Assembly (NCBI GenBank): GCA_021790075.1
Contig: JAJYIN010000003.1
Coordinates: 1-27,382, forward strand
Origin: Actinomycetes bacterium
GTDB lineage: Bacteria > Actinomycetota > Thermoleophilia > BMS3ABIN01
Direction: 5' to 3'
DNA length: 27,382 nucleotides
Position 1 is the stretch's first letter; each line of letters opens with the position of its first letter. The position numbers and the translations under genes were made by a program. The notes under the pieces are model-generated. The model was not told where the DNA came from. It saw only the letters and a program-made list of their open reading frames with translations, and did not search any database. Below are positions 7,021 through 13,738 of this stretch, piece after piece.

Positions 7021-8581
7021 CGCGGGCCTCCCTGATATTTCTGAGCACCGTCTCCAGCAGGCCCAGCTTCAGTTCCGTCTGGTTCTCGAAGTGGCCGTTG
7101 TAAGCCTCCTCCTCGCTGCCCAGCTCGTAACAGGTGTCTTTTTCGATGTCAATGAGCGCCGCCGGGATTCCCACTTCCCGGAAGGTCAGCTGGTGCTTGA
7201 CGAAAAACGCCTCGCAGCAGCAGCCGATGTAGGATTTGACGCCGCTTTCCCGGCACGCCCAAAGGGTGTCGCGCAGGTGCTCATAGTTATGGATGGTGAT
7301 CACCTTGAGCCCCATCTCTTCAGCCATCTGGTAGGCATCGCCGATGCTGCACTTGCCGCACTGGTCGCAGCCGTCGACTTCACGGTAGTCACAATCGACC
7401 AGCTTGGCGCAATAAGGCAGCAGCAGCAGTGAGCACACGTCTACCGCTTCCTCAAAGGAGCCATTGACGGTGAAGACACTGTTGGCCTCCTTAAGGCCGA
7501 TGCCGTAACGCACCAGGTCAGTCTTGCTGATGGCCGCGCCCACGGCGGCGGCAAAATCAGCCGCAGTGAGTCCGCCCAGGTCGGGCTGCTTCTCTTCCAG
7601 GAAGCCGCGAATGATCCCCTCCACCTCGTCCAGCGGCACGTTCTTGAGCGCCGCCTCCAGGTCGAAGACCGTCCGCCGCGGGTTGACGAAGAAGTCGCCC
7701 GTGATGAGGGCGTATTTCAGGCGCCGGCGCCGCGAATCGATGCTGACCGCCGTGCGGATGAGGCCGCCGTCCACCTTGAGGGCCGACCTCAGTATCAGAT
7801 GCTCCTCCGGGGGCTCCTCGATCAGGTTGATCCAGCTGTCCTGGCGGTATTCCTGTTCGAACTCCGCCATAAAACTCTTTTCCTCCGCGGTCATGCCGCC
7901 ATCCGTGAAGGTAACCCCCAGGGTGCTCTCAAACCCCGCCCTGAGGGCGTCTTTTATCTCTTCGATGGAAGGCAGGCGGCCCATCTCCTCCCGGAGCGAC
8001 GTGACCCTTTCCCGGGCCGACTCCAGCCCCTTGGCAGTCAGCTTTTCGGTGGGGATGCGCAGCACCTTGATCATGCTTTCCACGTCGAGGTCCACCAGCA
8101 GGGTCCCCTGGAACAGCATGGCGTCGCCGTCGAAGACGCCGCCGGTCCCCGAGATCTTGCGGCCGCCCACCTCGATGTCGTTCCTGGGCCTGAATTCAGC
8201 CTCGATGCCCAGCAGTCCCAGCCCCGCGATGACGCCGGCCGAGATCCGCCGGCTCATCTCGTCCACGCGGAAACCAAAATCCTTCTTGTCGGCAATGATC
8301 TCCCAGCCCAGATGGGGTTCGTCGAAATAGAGGGCGCCGCCGCCGGTGATGCGGCGCTGGATCTCGATGCCATGCTGCCGGCAGAATTCCTGCCGCACTT
8401 CCTGGCCGACACTCTGGAAATAACCCACCAGGGCCGCAGCCGGAGAATATTGCAGGAAGTGAAGCGTGTTCCGGGTAAGGTCCAGGCTCCTCGCCTTCAG
8501 CAAGGCCGAATCGATGGCGATGTTCCCCACCGCCGTTTCGGGCCCGGTATCCAAGAGCCGCCAGTTATTCATAATCGACAT
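7007..8581 (-). CDS. Lipoate-protein ligase A fused to a Cys-rich DUF116-like domain
   Basis: A 524-residue, two-part protein. Residues 1-200 are a biotin/lipoate ligase domain with RRITGGGALY at 76-85 and the Lys of GRKISGTGG (Lys142) in the expected catalytic position. Residues 200-350 match the usual C-terminal accessory region of lipoate ligases. Residues 370-515 form an extra domain with many cysteines: Cys383, 391, 397, 405, 408, 411, 443, 454-456 and 484. The GCDQCGKCSIGD stretch looks like DUF116 and suggests an FeS or metal site. The ligase would attach lipoate or octanoate to the GcvH-like protein encoded two genes upstream. Typical LplA is about 330-340 residues, so the last 170 are additional. 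A second ATG three codons in is also possible as the start. Confidence 0.85.
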   Translation of the reverse strand: MSIMNNWRLLDTGPETAVGNIAIDSALLKARSLDLTRNTLHFLQYSPAAALVGYFQSVGQEVRQEFCRQHGIEIQRRITGGGALYFDEPHLGWEIIADKKDFGFRVDEMSRRISAGVIAGLGLLGIEAEFRPRNDIEVGGRKISGTGGVFDGDAMLFQGTLLVDLDVESMIKVLRIPTEKLTAKGLESARERVTSLREEMGRLPSIEEIKDALRAGFESTLGVTFTDGGMTAEEKSFMAEFEQEYRQDSWINLIEEPPEEHLILRSALKVDGGLIRTAVSIDSRRRRLKYALITGDFFVNPRRTVFDLEAALKNVPLDEVEGIIRGFLEEKQPDLGGLTAADFAAAVGAAISKTDLVRYGIGLKEANSVFTVNGSFEEAVDVCSLLLLPYCAKLVDCDYREVDGCDQCGKCSIGDAYQMAEEMGLKVITIHNYEHLRDTLWACRESGVKSYIGCCCEAFFVKHQLTFREVGIPAALIDIEKDTCYELGSEEEAYNGHFENQTELKLGLLETVLRNIREARVARM

Positions 8582-8590
8582 CCCGCAAAT

Positions 8591-9589
8591 CTACTGATAT
8601 ATCAGAGAACAGCATTGCTCGGAAAAGACCGCCTCCAGCCCCAGTTCGCGGGCCAGTTCAACGATGCCCTCGGCCGGGTAGGCAATGCCGTTGAGGCCCG
8701 CCTTGATGGCCATGGCATCGGTTATCACCTTGTGGTCGCCAAGGGGGCGGGCACACCCCAGGAGGATGGGCACTGTGGGGAACAACTGCCGTGCCTCTTT
8801 AAAAATTGTACCAATTTCCTCGTGTTTTGGGGGAGCGACCGCCTGCATGGGCGTTCCCGGCTGCGAAGTCAGGACCACCAGGACCAGGGAAGTCACCGGG
8901 TGGCGCGCAATCATCGCCAGCGCTTCGCGCTCGCCCTTGATCTCGCCGAAGTGGAGCCCGATGACCACATGCGGCGCCGTCTTGACGCCGCTATCACAGA
9001 GAAGCTCCAGCGATCGCTCGAAATCCCCGACGCCGGTGTTCAGGTGGTAGACATTCCGGATGGTCTCGCTGTCGCCGATGATGTCGATCATGGCCATGTC
9101 GGTGCCGGCCGCGGCCAGCCCCCGGGCCAGCTCCTCGTCCACCAGGCCGGTATGCACGGCAATCGTGAAGCCGAGCCGTTTCAGCTCGGCAATCGTGTCA
9201 ACATACCCGTGCAGGGGGACGGTGCCGTCAGCCAGCGACCCGCCGCTGATCAGCAGGCCCTCGCCGCCGTTCTCCCTGATCCGCTGCCCGAGTTCGAGCA
9301 GTTGGCCGGGGGACCGGGCCTCGTACATGGTCTTTAGTATCTTCGCCCGGCAGTGCTCACACTTCAGCCGGCAGGAGTCCCCGGTGATCGAGACAGGAAC
9401 AAAGAAGGGGCGGGAGCTGTTCTTGAAACCGCTGGTTTCGTAGTGCTTGATGGAAGGCGCGTAGAAGTGGAACTGATTCCCAAAGTGCGCCCTGGCGCTC
9501 TCCCACCCCTCTTTGAATTCTTCCGGGATCGCCGGCTCCAGGTCTGCCAGAAGTTCATCGGGCAGGCTCTGCCGCCAGTCTAGTCGCAA
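8591..9589 (-). CDS. Radical SAM protein; probable partner lipoyl synthase component (LipS1/LipS2 type)
   Basis: A 332-residue protein with the radical SAM motif Cys73-x3-Cys77-x2-Cys80 (CRLKCEHC). A glycine-rich SAM-contacting segment, LLISGGSLADG, follows at 112-122. Near the C-terminus are Cys279 in GCARPLGD and Cys326-327, possible ligands of a second cluster. The motif C-x-R-P-x-G-D is shared with the other radical SAM protein at 4902-5969. Canonical LipA has a CxxxxCxxxxxC auxiliary site, which is missing here, so this is not LipA. The start appears to be TTG 9589, overlapping the end of the GcvH-like gene by 10 nt with only a weak ribosome site, so translation probably depends on coupling. 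Substrate assignment rests on context: it sits between the lipoyl acceptor protein and the lipoate ligase. Confidence 0.75.
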   Translation of the reverse strand: MRLDWRQSLPDELLADLEPAIPEEFKEGWESARAHFGNQFHFYAPSIKHYETSGFKNSSRPFFVPVSITGDSCRLKCEHCRAKILKTMYEARSPGQLLELGQRIRENGGEGLLISGGSLADGTVPLHGYVDTIAELKRLGFTIAVHTGLVDEELARGLAAAGTDMAMIDIIGDSETIRNVYHLNTGVGDFERSLELLCDSGVKTAPHVVIGLHFGEIKGEREALAMIARHPVTSLVLVVLTSQPGTPMQAVAPPKHEEIGTIFKEARQLFPTVPILLGCARPLGDHKVITDAMAIKAGLNGIAYPAEGIVELARELGLEAVFSEQCCSLIYQ

Positions 9590-10047
9590 TTTAACAAGTC
9601 TTTCTTTTTGAATTCATCGAGCTCGGCCTCCATCCATTCGCGAATGCCCGCTTCACCGTGGGGCAGGTCCGCCAGGTCCTCATCCAGGTTCGACGGCTCC
9701 ACTAAGACGATCCAGTTGCCGTAGTTGTCGTCGTTGACCAGAGACGGGTTGGAGACGACCTCGTCATTTACTTCCAGTATCTTGCCGGAGACCGGCGACC
9801 TCATGGGACCGATGAACTTGCCGCTTTCCACATTCCCAAAGGCATGGTCCTTGCGAATCGCCCTGCCGGCGGGGAATGTCCGCATCTGCGCCAGCGTGCC
9901 GGCGGCCCACTGGCCAAACGCGTCCAGTCCCATCCTTACATGATCCCCTTCCACCTTTGCCCATACATGGTCTTTCTTGTGGTAATAGAAATCATCGGGA
10001 AGATCCCAACGACACTCATCTTTGGTGCCTGCAGAAATCACAGCCAT
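9580..10047 (-). CDS. GcvH-like lipoate-binding protein (LbpA type)
   Basis: A 155-residue protein with the fold signature of glycine cleavage H protein. The segment VESGKFIGPMRSPVSG (residues 73-88) carries Lys77 at the lipoylation site, followed by the conserved SPVSG turn and ND(N/D)YGNWIV near 106-114. Both ends are longer than in housekeeping GcvH (about 125-130 residues). No glycine-cleavage P, T or L protein gene is in the window, and the neighbours are TusA/DsrE sulfur carriers, lipoate assembly enzymes and HdrBC. The better reading is therefore LbpA, the lipoyl arm that carries sulfur intermediates in the sHdr pathway. ATG 10047 has an AGGAGC site. The lipoyl role is well supported; the sulfur-carrying role is inferred. 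Confidence 0.85.
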   Translation of the reverse strand: MAVISAGTKDECRWDLPDDFYYHKKDHVWAKVEGDHVRMGLDAFGQWAAGTLAQMRTFPAGRAIRKDHAFGNVESGKFIGPMRSPVSGKILEVNDEVVSNPSLVNDDNYGNWIVLVEPSNLDEDLADLPHGEAGIREWMEAELDEFKKKDLLNCD

Positions 10048-10075
10048 ATCATCAGCTCCTGTCTCTTATGTGTTG

Positions 10076-10321
10076 CTATTTCTTGATGTAGAAGTGCCAG
10101 TACTGGTCATTCTCGTCCCGGGCCACCTCGTACTGCCAGCCGGCCCGCTCGCAAAGCGTCGGCAGGCTTTCCTTGATTGCCGGTTCGTAGTCCACCCAGA
10201 AATCGAGGACCTCGCCCTCGTTCATGTCCTTGACGGCCCGTTTGGCCATCAGGTTCGGGTACGGACAATGCTGCCCGCGGCAATCCTCGGTCTTGGCCGG
10301 GGTTTCGTCTTTAAGCGACAT
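10076..10321 (-). CDS. tusA: TusA-family sulfur carrier protein
   Basis: An 81-residue protein with the family signature D-C-R-G-x-x-C-P-x-P: Cys14 and the catalytic Cys19 in CPYP, followed by a helix (LMAKRAV). TusA proteins carry sulfane sulfur as a persulfide on this Cys and exchange it with DsrEFH and other sulfurtransferases. Here the usual Gly-Leu before CP is GQH, a mild variant. It lies between the DsrH-like and LbpA genes, so it could take persulfide sulfur from the DsrE-like complex and hand it to the lipoyl protein. A GAGAGGAAAGAG ribosome site precedes ATG 10321. The family assignment is firm. Confidence 0.9.
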   Translation of the reverse strand: MSLKDETPAKTEDCRGQHCPYPNLMAKRAVKDMNEGEVLDFWVDYEPAIKESLPTLCERAGWQYEVARDENDQYWHFYIKK

Positions 10322-10334
10322 TTGCTCTTTCCTC

Positions 10335-10586
10335 TCACGCGAAGTTCACTACTTTGTTGTCCACAATGAGGTCAACGAGCTCGTCGTAGTCGATTATCCT
10401 GGCATCTCCCACCCGGGAACCGACGCCGCGCTTCTCCACGTCTTCCTTGACGGCGTAGACCTCGCCGGCGCCGCTGGCGTCCACGTAGACGCCGTCCTCG
10501 ATCAGGACTACCTTTGCCTCGCTGTCCCTCTTCGCCATTTCCAGTCCTTCCTTGGCGAACGGTAAGTTAATCAGATACAGTGCCAT
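10335..10586 (-). CDS. DsrH/TusB-like protein
   Basis: An 83-residue protein starting LYLINLPFA, with VLIEDGVYV in the middle and ending DELVDLIVDNKVVNF. This matches the DsrH/TusB pattern of the small DsrE-superfamily subunits. Unlike DsrH of purple sulfur bacteria, which has a conserved cysteine, this protein has no Cys at all, so it should be a structural subunit. It is the third of three consecutive DsrE-superfamily genes whose order (E, F, H) equals dsrEFH/tusDCB. ATG 10586 follows a strong GAGGTGA site. Confidence 0.75.
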   Translation of the reverse strand: MALYLINLPFAKEGLEMAKRDSEAKVVLIEDGVYVDASGAGEVYAVKEDVEKRGVGSRVGDARIIDYDELVDLIVDNKVVNFA

Positions 10587-10597
10587 TTTTCTTCACC

Positions 10598-10948
10598 TCA
10601 AAAGTCGAATACTATGTCATTGTCCGCGATCAGCTTCGCTACCTCGTCCCGGGCGACGACCTTGAACATGTCGTCCAGTTCGTCCTCGGAGATACCCCTC
10701 TCGTCGAGGGATTCCTTCACCACGAGATAATCCGTTTCGCTGATATCGGCGATGGTCTTGACGTACCCCGCGGATTCCGCCTTGTCCGAACCCTTGAGGG
10801 CGTAGTAAGCGCCTTCGCCCAGGTAGACACAGGTTACCTTGTGCTCGTCCAGGCCGCTCATCATTCCCACCACGGCCCGCAGGCCTTCGGTGTACTGAAT
10901 GGAACCGAAGGGGGCCCGTATGAACAGGAACAGAATTTTCTTTTCCAT
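10598..10948 (-). CDS. DsrF/TusC-like protein
   Basis: A 116-residue protein. FLFIRAPFGSIQYTEGLRA at the start, a glycine-containing VYLGEGAYYAL (residues 41-51), and a late segment of the form ESLDERGISEDEL followed by DNDIVFDF are all typical of the DsrF/TusC subunit. It has one Cys (Cys40) outside the place of a catalytic persulfide. In dsrEFH complexes the F subunit pairs with E and H in a hexamer that passes sulfur to TusA. The gene lies 19 bp after the DsrE-like gene and 11 bp before the DsrH-like gene. Its ribosome site (GGAAAAGGG) is rather distant from ATG 10948, suggesting lower or coupled translation. Confidence 0.75.
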   Translation of the reverse strand: MEKKILFLFIRAPFGSIQYTEGLRAVVGMMSGLDEHKVTCVYLGEGAYYALKGSDKAESAGYVKTIADISETDYLVVKESLDERGISEDELDDMFKVVARDEVAKLIADNDIVFDF

Positions 10949-10967
10949 TTTATTTCACACCCTTTTC

Positions 10968-11321
10968 CTAGAGAGTAACGACTCGATCGGCTTCGCCGAC
11001 AAAGGCGGCCCAGTCGGGGATCCCGCCTACCTTGATGCCTTCGTAGAAGAACTGGCCGTCCTGCTGGCCGCGGGCGTTTACGCAGATGCCACAGCAGACT
11101 ATCTTGGCGCCGGCTTCGACCAGCTCCTTGTAGTAATCGCCGGGCACCTTTTCCCAGTCGGCGAACTTCTGGGTGCTGAGGCCGTTGTAGATCCCGTCCA
11201 GATAACAGAAGAAGGACACGCTGTGACCTTTCTTCAGGGCTGCCCCCGCGATCTTGGCGGCGGTCGCCCATTTTTCCGTCTGGAACGGCCCTTCCGTGAG
11301 CAAGAAGTTTATGTTAGCCAT
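10968..11321 (-). CDS. DsrE/TusD-like sulfurtransferase subunit
   Basis: A 117-residue protein and the first gene of the operon. It has the DsrE/TusD landmarks: TEGPFQTEKWATA (residues 9-21), a GHSVSFFCYLDGIY strand-loop near 32-45, and IVCCGICVNARG (74-85). In DsrE/TusD a single Cys about seven residues before an Arg-Gly pair carries the persulfide. Cys77 is in that place here, with Cys76 and Cys80 close by. An ADRVVTL tail closes the fold. It probably receives sulfane sulfur and passes it on to TusA. ATG 11321 has a good AGAGGAAGG site. The DsrE superfamily is certain; equating it with DsrE rather than another DsrE-like protein rests on gene order. Confidence 0.8.
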   Translation of the reverse strand: MANINFLLTEGPFQTEKWATAAKIAGAALKKGHSVSFFCYLDGIYNGLSTQKFADWEKVPGDYYKELVEAGAKIVCCGICVNARGQQDGQFFYEGIKVGGIPDWAAFVGEADRVVTL

Positions 11322-11398
11322 TTTCCTTCCTCTTTTCGTGATTCCTGTTACGATTGCTTGGGCGGAAACCGCGCTGGTCGCGAGGCTGCCGCTGCTTT

Positions 11399-11417
11399 AA
11401 ACAGATTTCGTGCCCCT
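11399..11417 (-). promoter_or_regulatory. Candidate sigma-54 promoter of the sulfur operon
   Basis: On the minus strand the sequence reads AGGGGCACGAAATCTGTTT. GGGCACG matches the -24 element (TGGCACG) except for the first base. The GG is followed by exactly 10 bases and then GT, where the -12 consensus wants GC. It lies about 80 nt before the DsrE start, a normal distance. The adjacent NtrC-type activator makes a sigma-54 promoter plausible, but the -12 mismatch keeps confidence low. Confidence 0.3.
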
Positions 11418-11480
11418 ACCTTCGATTTCTCAGTAGACACCACCTCCAATCGGACAAATGCAGGGACAAACCTTTCATTT

Positions 11481-11514
11481 GCATCAATTGTTACATTACC
11501 ATTAACAATTATGC
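11481..11514. repeat. Inverted repeat, operator-like
   Basis: AATTGTTA at 11486-11493 and TAACAATT at 11503-11510 are perfect 8-bp arms around a 9-bp centre. GCAT outside the left arm (after one extra C) pairs with ATGC outside the right arm. It lies about 70-100 bp upstream of the sigma-54-like element, a usual place for an activator site. Confidence 0.4.
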
Positions 11515-11557
11515 CCGACAGAAACTAAATCCAATCGCTGCTAATGTTATGCAACAT

Positions 11558-11611
11558 TTAGAATCTATCTTAAAGGGATGTCCTGGGATAACCTTTTGAG
11601 ATAGATTCTAA
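11558..11611. repeat. Long inverted repeat / 20-bp hairpin
   Basis: The arms TTAGAATCTATCT (11558-11570) and AGATAGATTCTAA (11599-11611) are perfect over 13 bp. The stem continues for 7 more pairs (11571-11577 with 11592-11598) if two G-U pairs are allowed. These form only in plus-strand RNA, leaving a 14-nt loop. There is no T-run. It is either an operator dyad upstream of the sulfur operon or the trace of a plus-strand RNA or small palindromic element. Confidence 0.5.
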
Positions 11612-12324
11612 GCACGATGCTGTTCAGGCAAGAGTTGTCGGTCGATACTGACCAATGCATTAGTTCTTATCATAAAAACTGAAGAATTACGATCTGAGAT
11701 ATCGTATATTTTATTAGGATATGTTAAGAATCATATTTCATTCCGCCACCGGCATATCCTTCACAAAATCCTTATCCTTCTAAAGCCTATCATTCTAATC
11801 CGAAATGTTTCTTTACTGCCACCGCGACGTTTTTTCCCACGCACAATCGGCCATCCCGCCCTCCCCGGAACCCCCGTCAGGCTGAATGACCGCAACCGGT
11901 TTTTCACTATTGAAATCTAGTCTTTCTTCCTATTATGGAAACCCCAGGCAATCACCTCCAAGATAAAGGCCCCCCAAATTAACCATGTCCGGTTATTTTC
12001 CCATTAATCGTTATGACTACCGGCTCCCCCCGGCGCCGGACGGCTTTCTGCTCCGGTAGCCAACCGGAGCATGATGCAGGGCGAACTTGACCCAGACCGT
12101 GGGAAGGGACTTTGGGGACAATGGCTCGCCACTTACAACCATGCGCAGCAATCTTCGTGCCAACTTTTCGTCGAGCAAGTATTTTCCCGGCCCCGGAAAC
12201 TAAAGAGGGCGCAAATCAGCGAAAATATACGGAGAAACCAGAGGGCGACACACCTGAAGTGAGATGGATAGGGCACGGGACGGCCGGCCTGAACGTGCCG
12301 GCGGTGCGTCATCTGCTACGCAAC

Positions 12325-12340
12325 TGTGGCATATGCCACA
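12325..12340. promoter_or_regulatory. Perfect 16-bp palindrome, enhancer-like (TGT-N10-ACA)
   Basis: TGTGGCATATGCCACA is a perfect palindrome. It fits the TGT-N10-ACA form of upstream activator sites of some sigma-54 activators (NifA). It lies 37 bp after the end of the activator gene and about 0.9 kb before the sulfur operon. The link to a particular protein is unproven. Confidence 0.4.
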
Positions 12341-12376
12341 CCATGCCGTTCAGCGTCGGCGCGGAAAAAAGCGGCT

Positions 12377-13738
12377 CTATCGCGGCCCTTCGTCTGTTAC
12401 GTGGTCGAGCCCGTATTTTTCCAGGCGGTATAACAGGGTGTGACGGCTGATCCCCAACAGTGCGGCAGCCCTGGTCTTGTTGCCGGCGGTTCGATTAAGC
12501 GCCTGGCCGATCAATTCCTTTTCCACATTCTCGAGCATTACGCCCTCCGCCGGCAGCGTGAAGTCCGTCCGGTCCTGGTTGTTCCCGGAATGGATCTCCG
12601 CCGGCAGATCCTCCGGGCCGATCATCAGGCCGGCGCTGAGGATAACGGCCCGCTCCAGGGTATTCTGCAGTTCGCGCACGTTGCCTGGCCAGCGGTAATT
12701 CTCCAGCAGGCGCAGGGCGCCGGCCGACAGTTCTTTCCGCGGCAGGAATTTGTTGAGGAAATGGGTCGCCAGCATACCGATGTCACTGCGGCGGTCCCTC
12801 AAGGGTGGCATGGTGATGGGGATCACGTTGAGCCGGTAGTAGAGATCCTCGCGAAACCGGTCTTCCCTGATCATTTGATTCAAGTCACGATTTGTGGCAC
12901 AGATCAGGCGGACGTCCACGGAGATGCTCTTGCTGCCGCCCAGGCGCTCAAAGGTCATGTTTTCCAGCACCCGTAAGAGTTTGACCTGAACCGCCGGGGA
13001 GATGTCGCCGATCTCGTCCAGGAAGAGGCTGCCACCGTCGGCGAGTTCGAAGCGTCCGGGTTTGGAACCGTTGGCGCCTGTGAAGGCCCCCTTCTCGTAA
13101 CCGAAAAGTTCGCTTTCCAGCAGCGTTTCCGGCAGGGCGGCGCAACTGAGCTCGATGAACGTACCGCCGGCGCGGGGGCTGCCTTCATGTATGGCTTTGG
13201 CGATGAGCTCCTTGCCCGTGCCGCTCTCACCGTAGATCATCACGGTCGCGTTCGATGCGGCCACCTGTTTCACGGTGGCCATGATCTTGTGCATCTGCTT
13301 GCTCTCGCCGACGATGCCGGAGGCATGCCCCCGCTCGAGTTCGCCGCGCAGGAAATCGACCTGCCGCTCCAGCCGCTTCAGCTTGAGAGCCTTGTCCACC
13401 GCCAGTTTCAATTCATCGACATCAAAAGGTTTGGTGAGATAATCGGAAGCGCCGGCCTTCATGGCGGCGACGGCGTCGCCGACATTGCCGTGGGCGGTCA
13501 ACATCACCACCGGCATCTCCGGCTGCCGGTTCTTGATCTCCTTGAGTGTCGACAGCCCGTCCATTCCCGGCATGCGCTGATCGAGAAGCACCATGTCGGG
13601 AGCTGATTCATCGATGGCAGCCAGGGCCGCCATGCCGGATGAAGCCTCGTGCACCTCGTGGCCGGCCCCTTTCAGCGCCCTTCCCACCACGAACCGCATG
13701 TTTTTTTCGTCGTCGACCACCAGTATGGAACTTGTCAC
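12377..13738 (-). CDS. Sigma-54-dependent response regulator (NtrC family)
   Basis: A 453-residue, three-domain protein. The receiver domain (residues 4-120) has acidic DDE at 9-11, phospho-acceptor Asp53 and Lys103. The AAA+ domain (140-375) has Walker A GESGTGKE (170-177), the sigma-54-contacting GAFTGA loop (217-222) and Walker B GSLFLDEI (236-243). A Fis-type helix-turn-helix lies at about 415-445 (NKTRAAALLGISRHTLLYRL). The intact GAFTGA loop means it should open sigma-54 promoters. The start is GTG 13738, with AAGGAGC upstream, overlapping the kinase stop by 4 nt. The longer frame to 13816 lies inside the kinase gene and is rejected. It forms a pair with the kinase just upstream. The downstream sulfur operon is its most likely target by position. 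Confidence 0.92.
   Translation of the reverse strand: MTSSILVVDDEKNMRFVVGRALKGAGHEVHEASSGMAALAAIDESAPDMVLLDQRMPGMDGLSTLKEIKNRQPEMPVVMLTAHGNVGDAVAAMKAGASDYLTKPFDVDELKLAVDKALKLKRLERQVDFLRGELERGHASGIVGESKQMHKIMATVKQVAASNATVMIYGESGTGKELIAKAIHEGSPRAGGTFIELSCAALPETLLESELFGYEKGAFTGANGSKPGRFELADGGSLFLDEIGDISPAVQVKLLRVLENMTFERLGGSKSISVDVRLICATNRDLNQMIREDRFREDLYYRLNVIPITMPPLRDRRSDIGMLATHFLNKFLPRKELSAGALRLLENYRWPGNVRELQNTLERAVILSAGLMIGPEDLPAEIHSGNNQDRTDFTLPAEGVMLENVEKELIGQALNRTAGNKTRAAALLGISRHTLLYRLEKYGLDHVTDEGPR

Larger units (their letters stand above)
11322..12376. other. Gene-poor 1.05-kb regulatory region upstream of the sulfur operon
   Basis: No convincing gene is seen. The part from about 11440 to 11800 is clearly richer in A and T than the rest of the window. 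It holds a sigma-54-like promoter (11399-11417), two long dyads (11481-11514 and 11558-11611), a 9-bp GC-rich stem-loop at 12049-12071 with loop AGCCA and no T-run, and a perfect palindrome at 12325-12340. Two plus-strand frames of 63 and 112 codons between 12071 and 12450 overlap each other, lack ribosome sites and show no family features, so they are not called. Confidence 0.6.

Noticed and set aside
7799..9337. A 512-codon plus-strand frame across the ligase and radical SAM genes
   Set aside because: It spans two well-supported opposite genes and their junction, and has a His/Gln/Arg-rich shadow composition.
9580..10047. Housekeeping glycine cleavage H protein
   Set aside because: No other glycine cleavage gene is present, and the neighbours are sulfur carriers, lipoate assembly and Hdr genes. 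It is still formally possible that the protein serves both roles.
12071..12450. Two overlapping plus-strand frames of 63 and 112 codons downstream of the NtrC-type gene
   Set aside because: No ribosome sites, no motif, mutual overlap, and one runs into the response-regulator gene.
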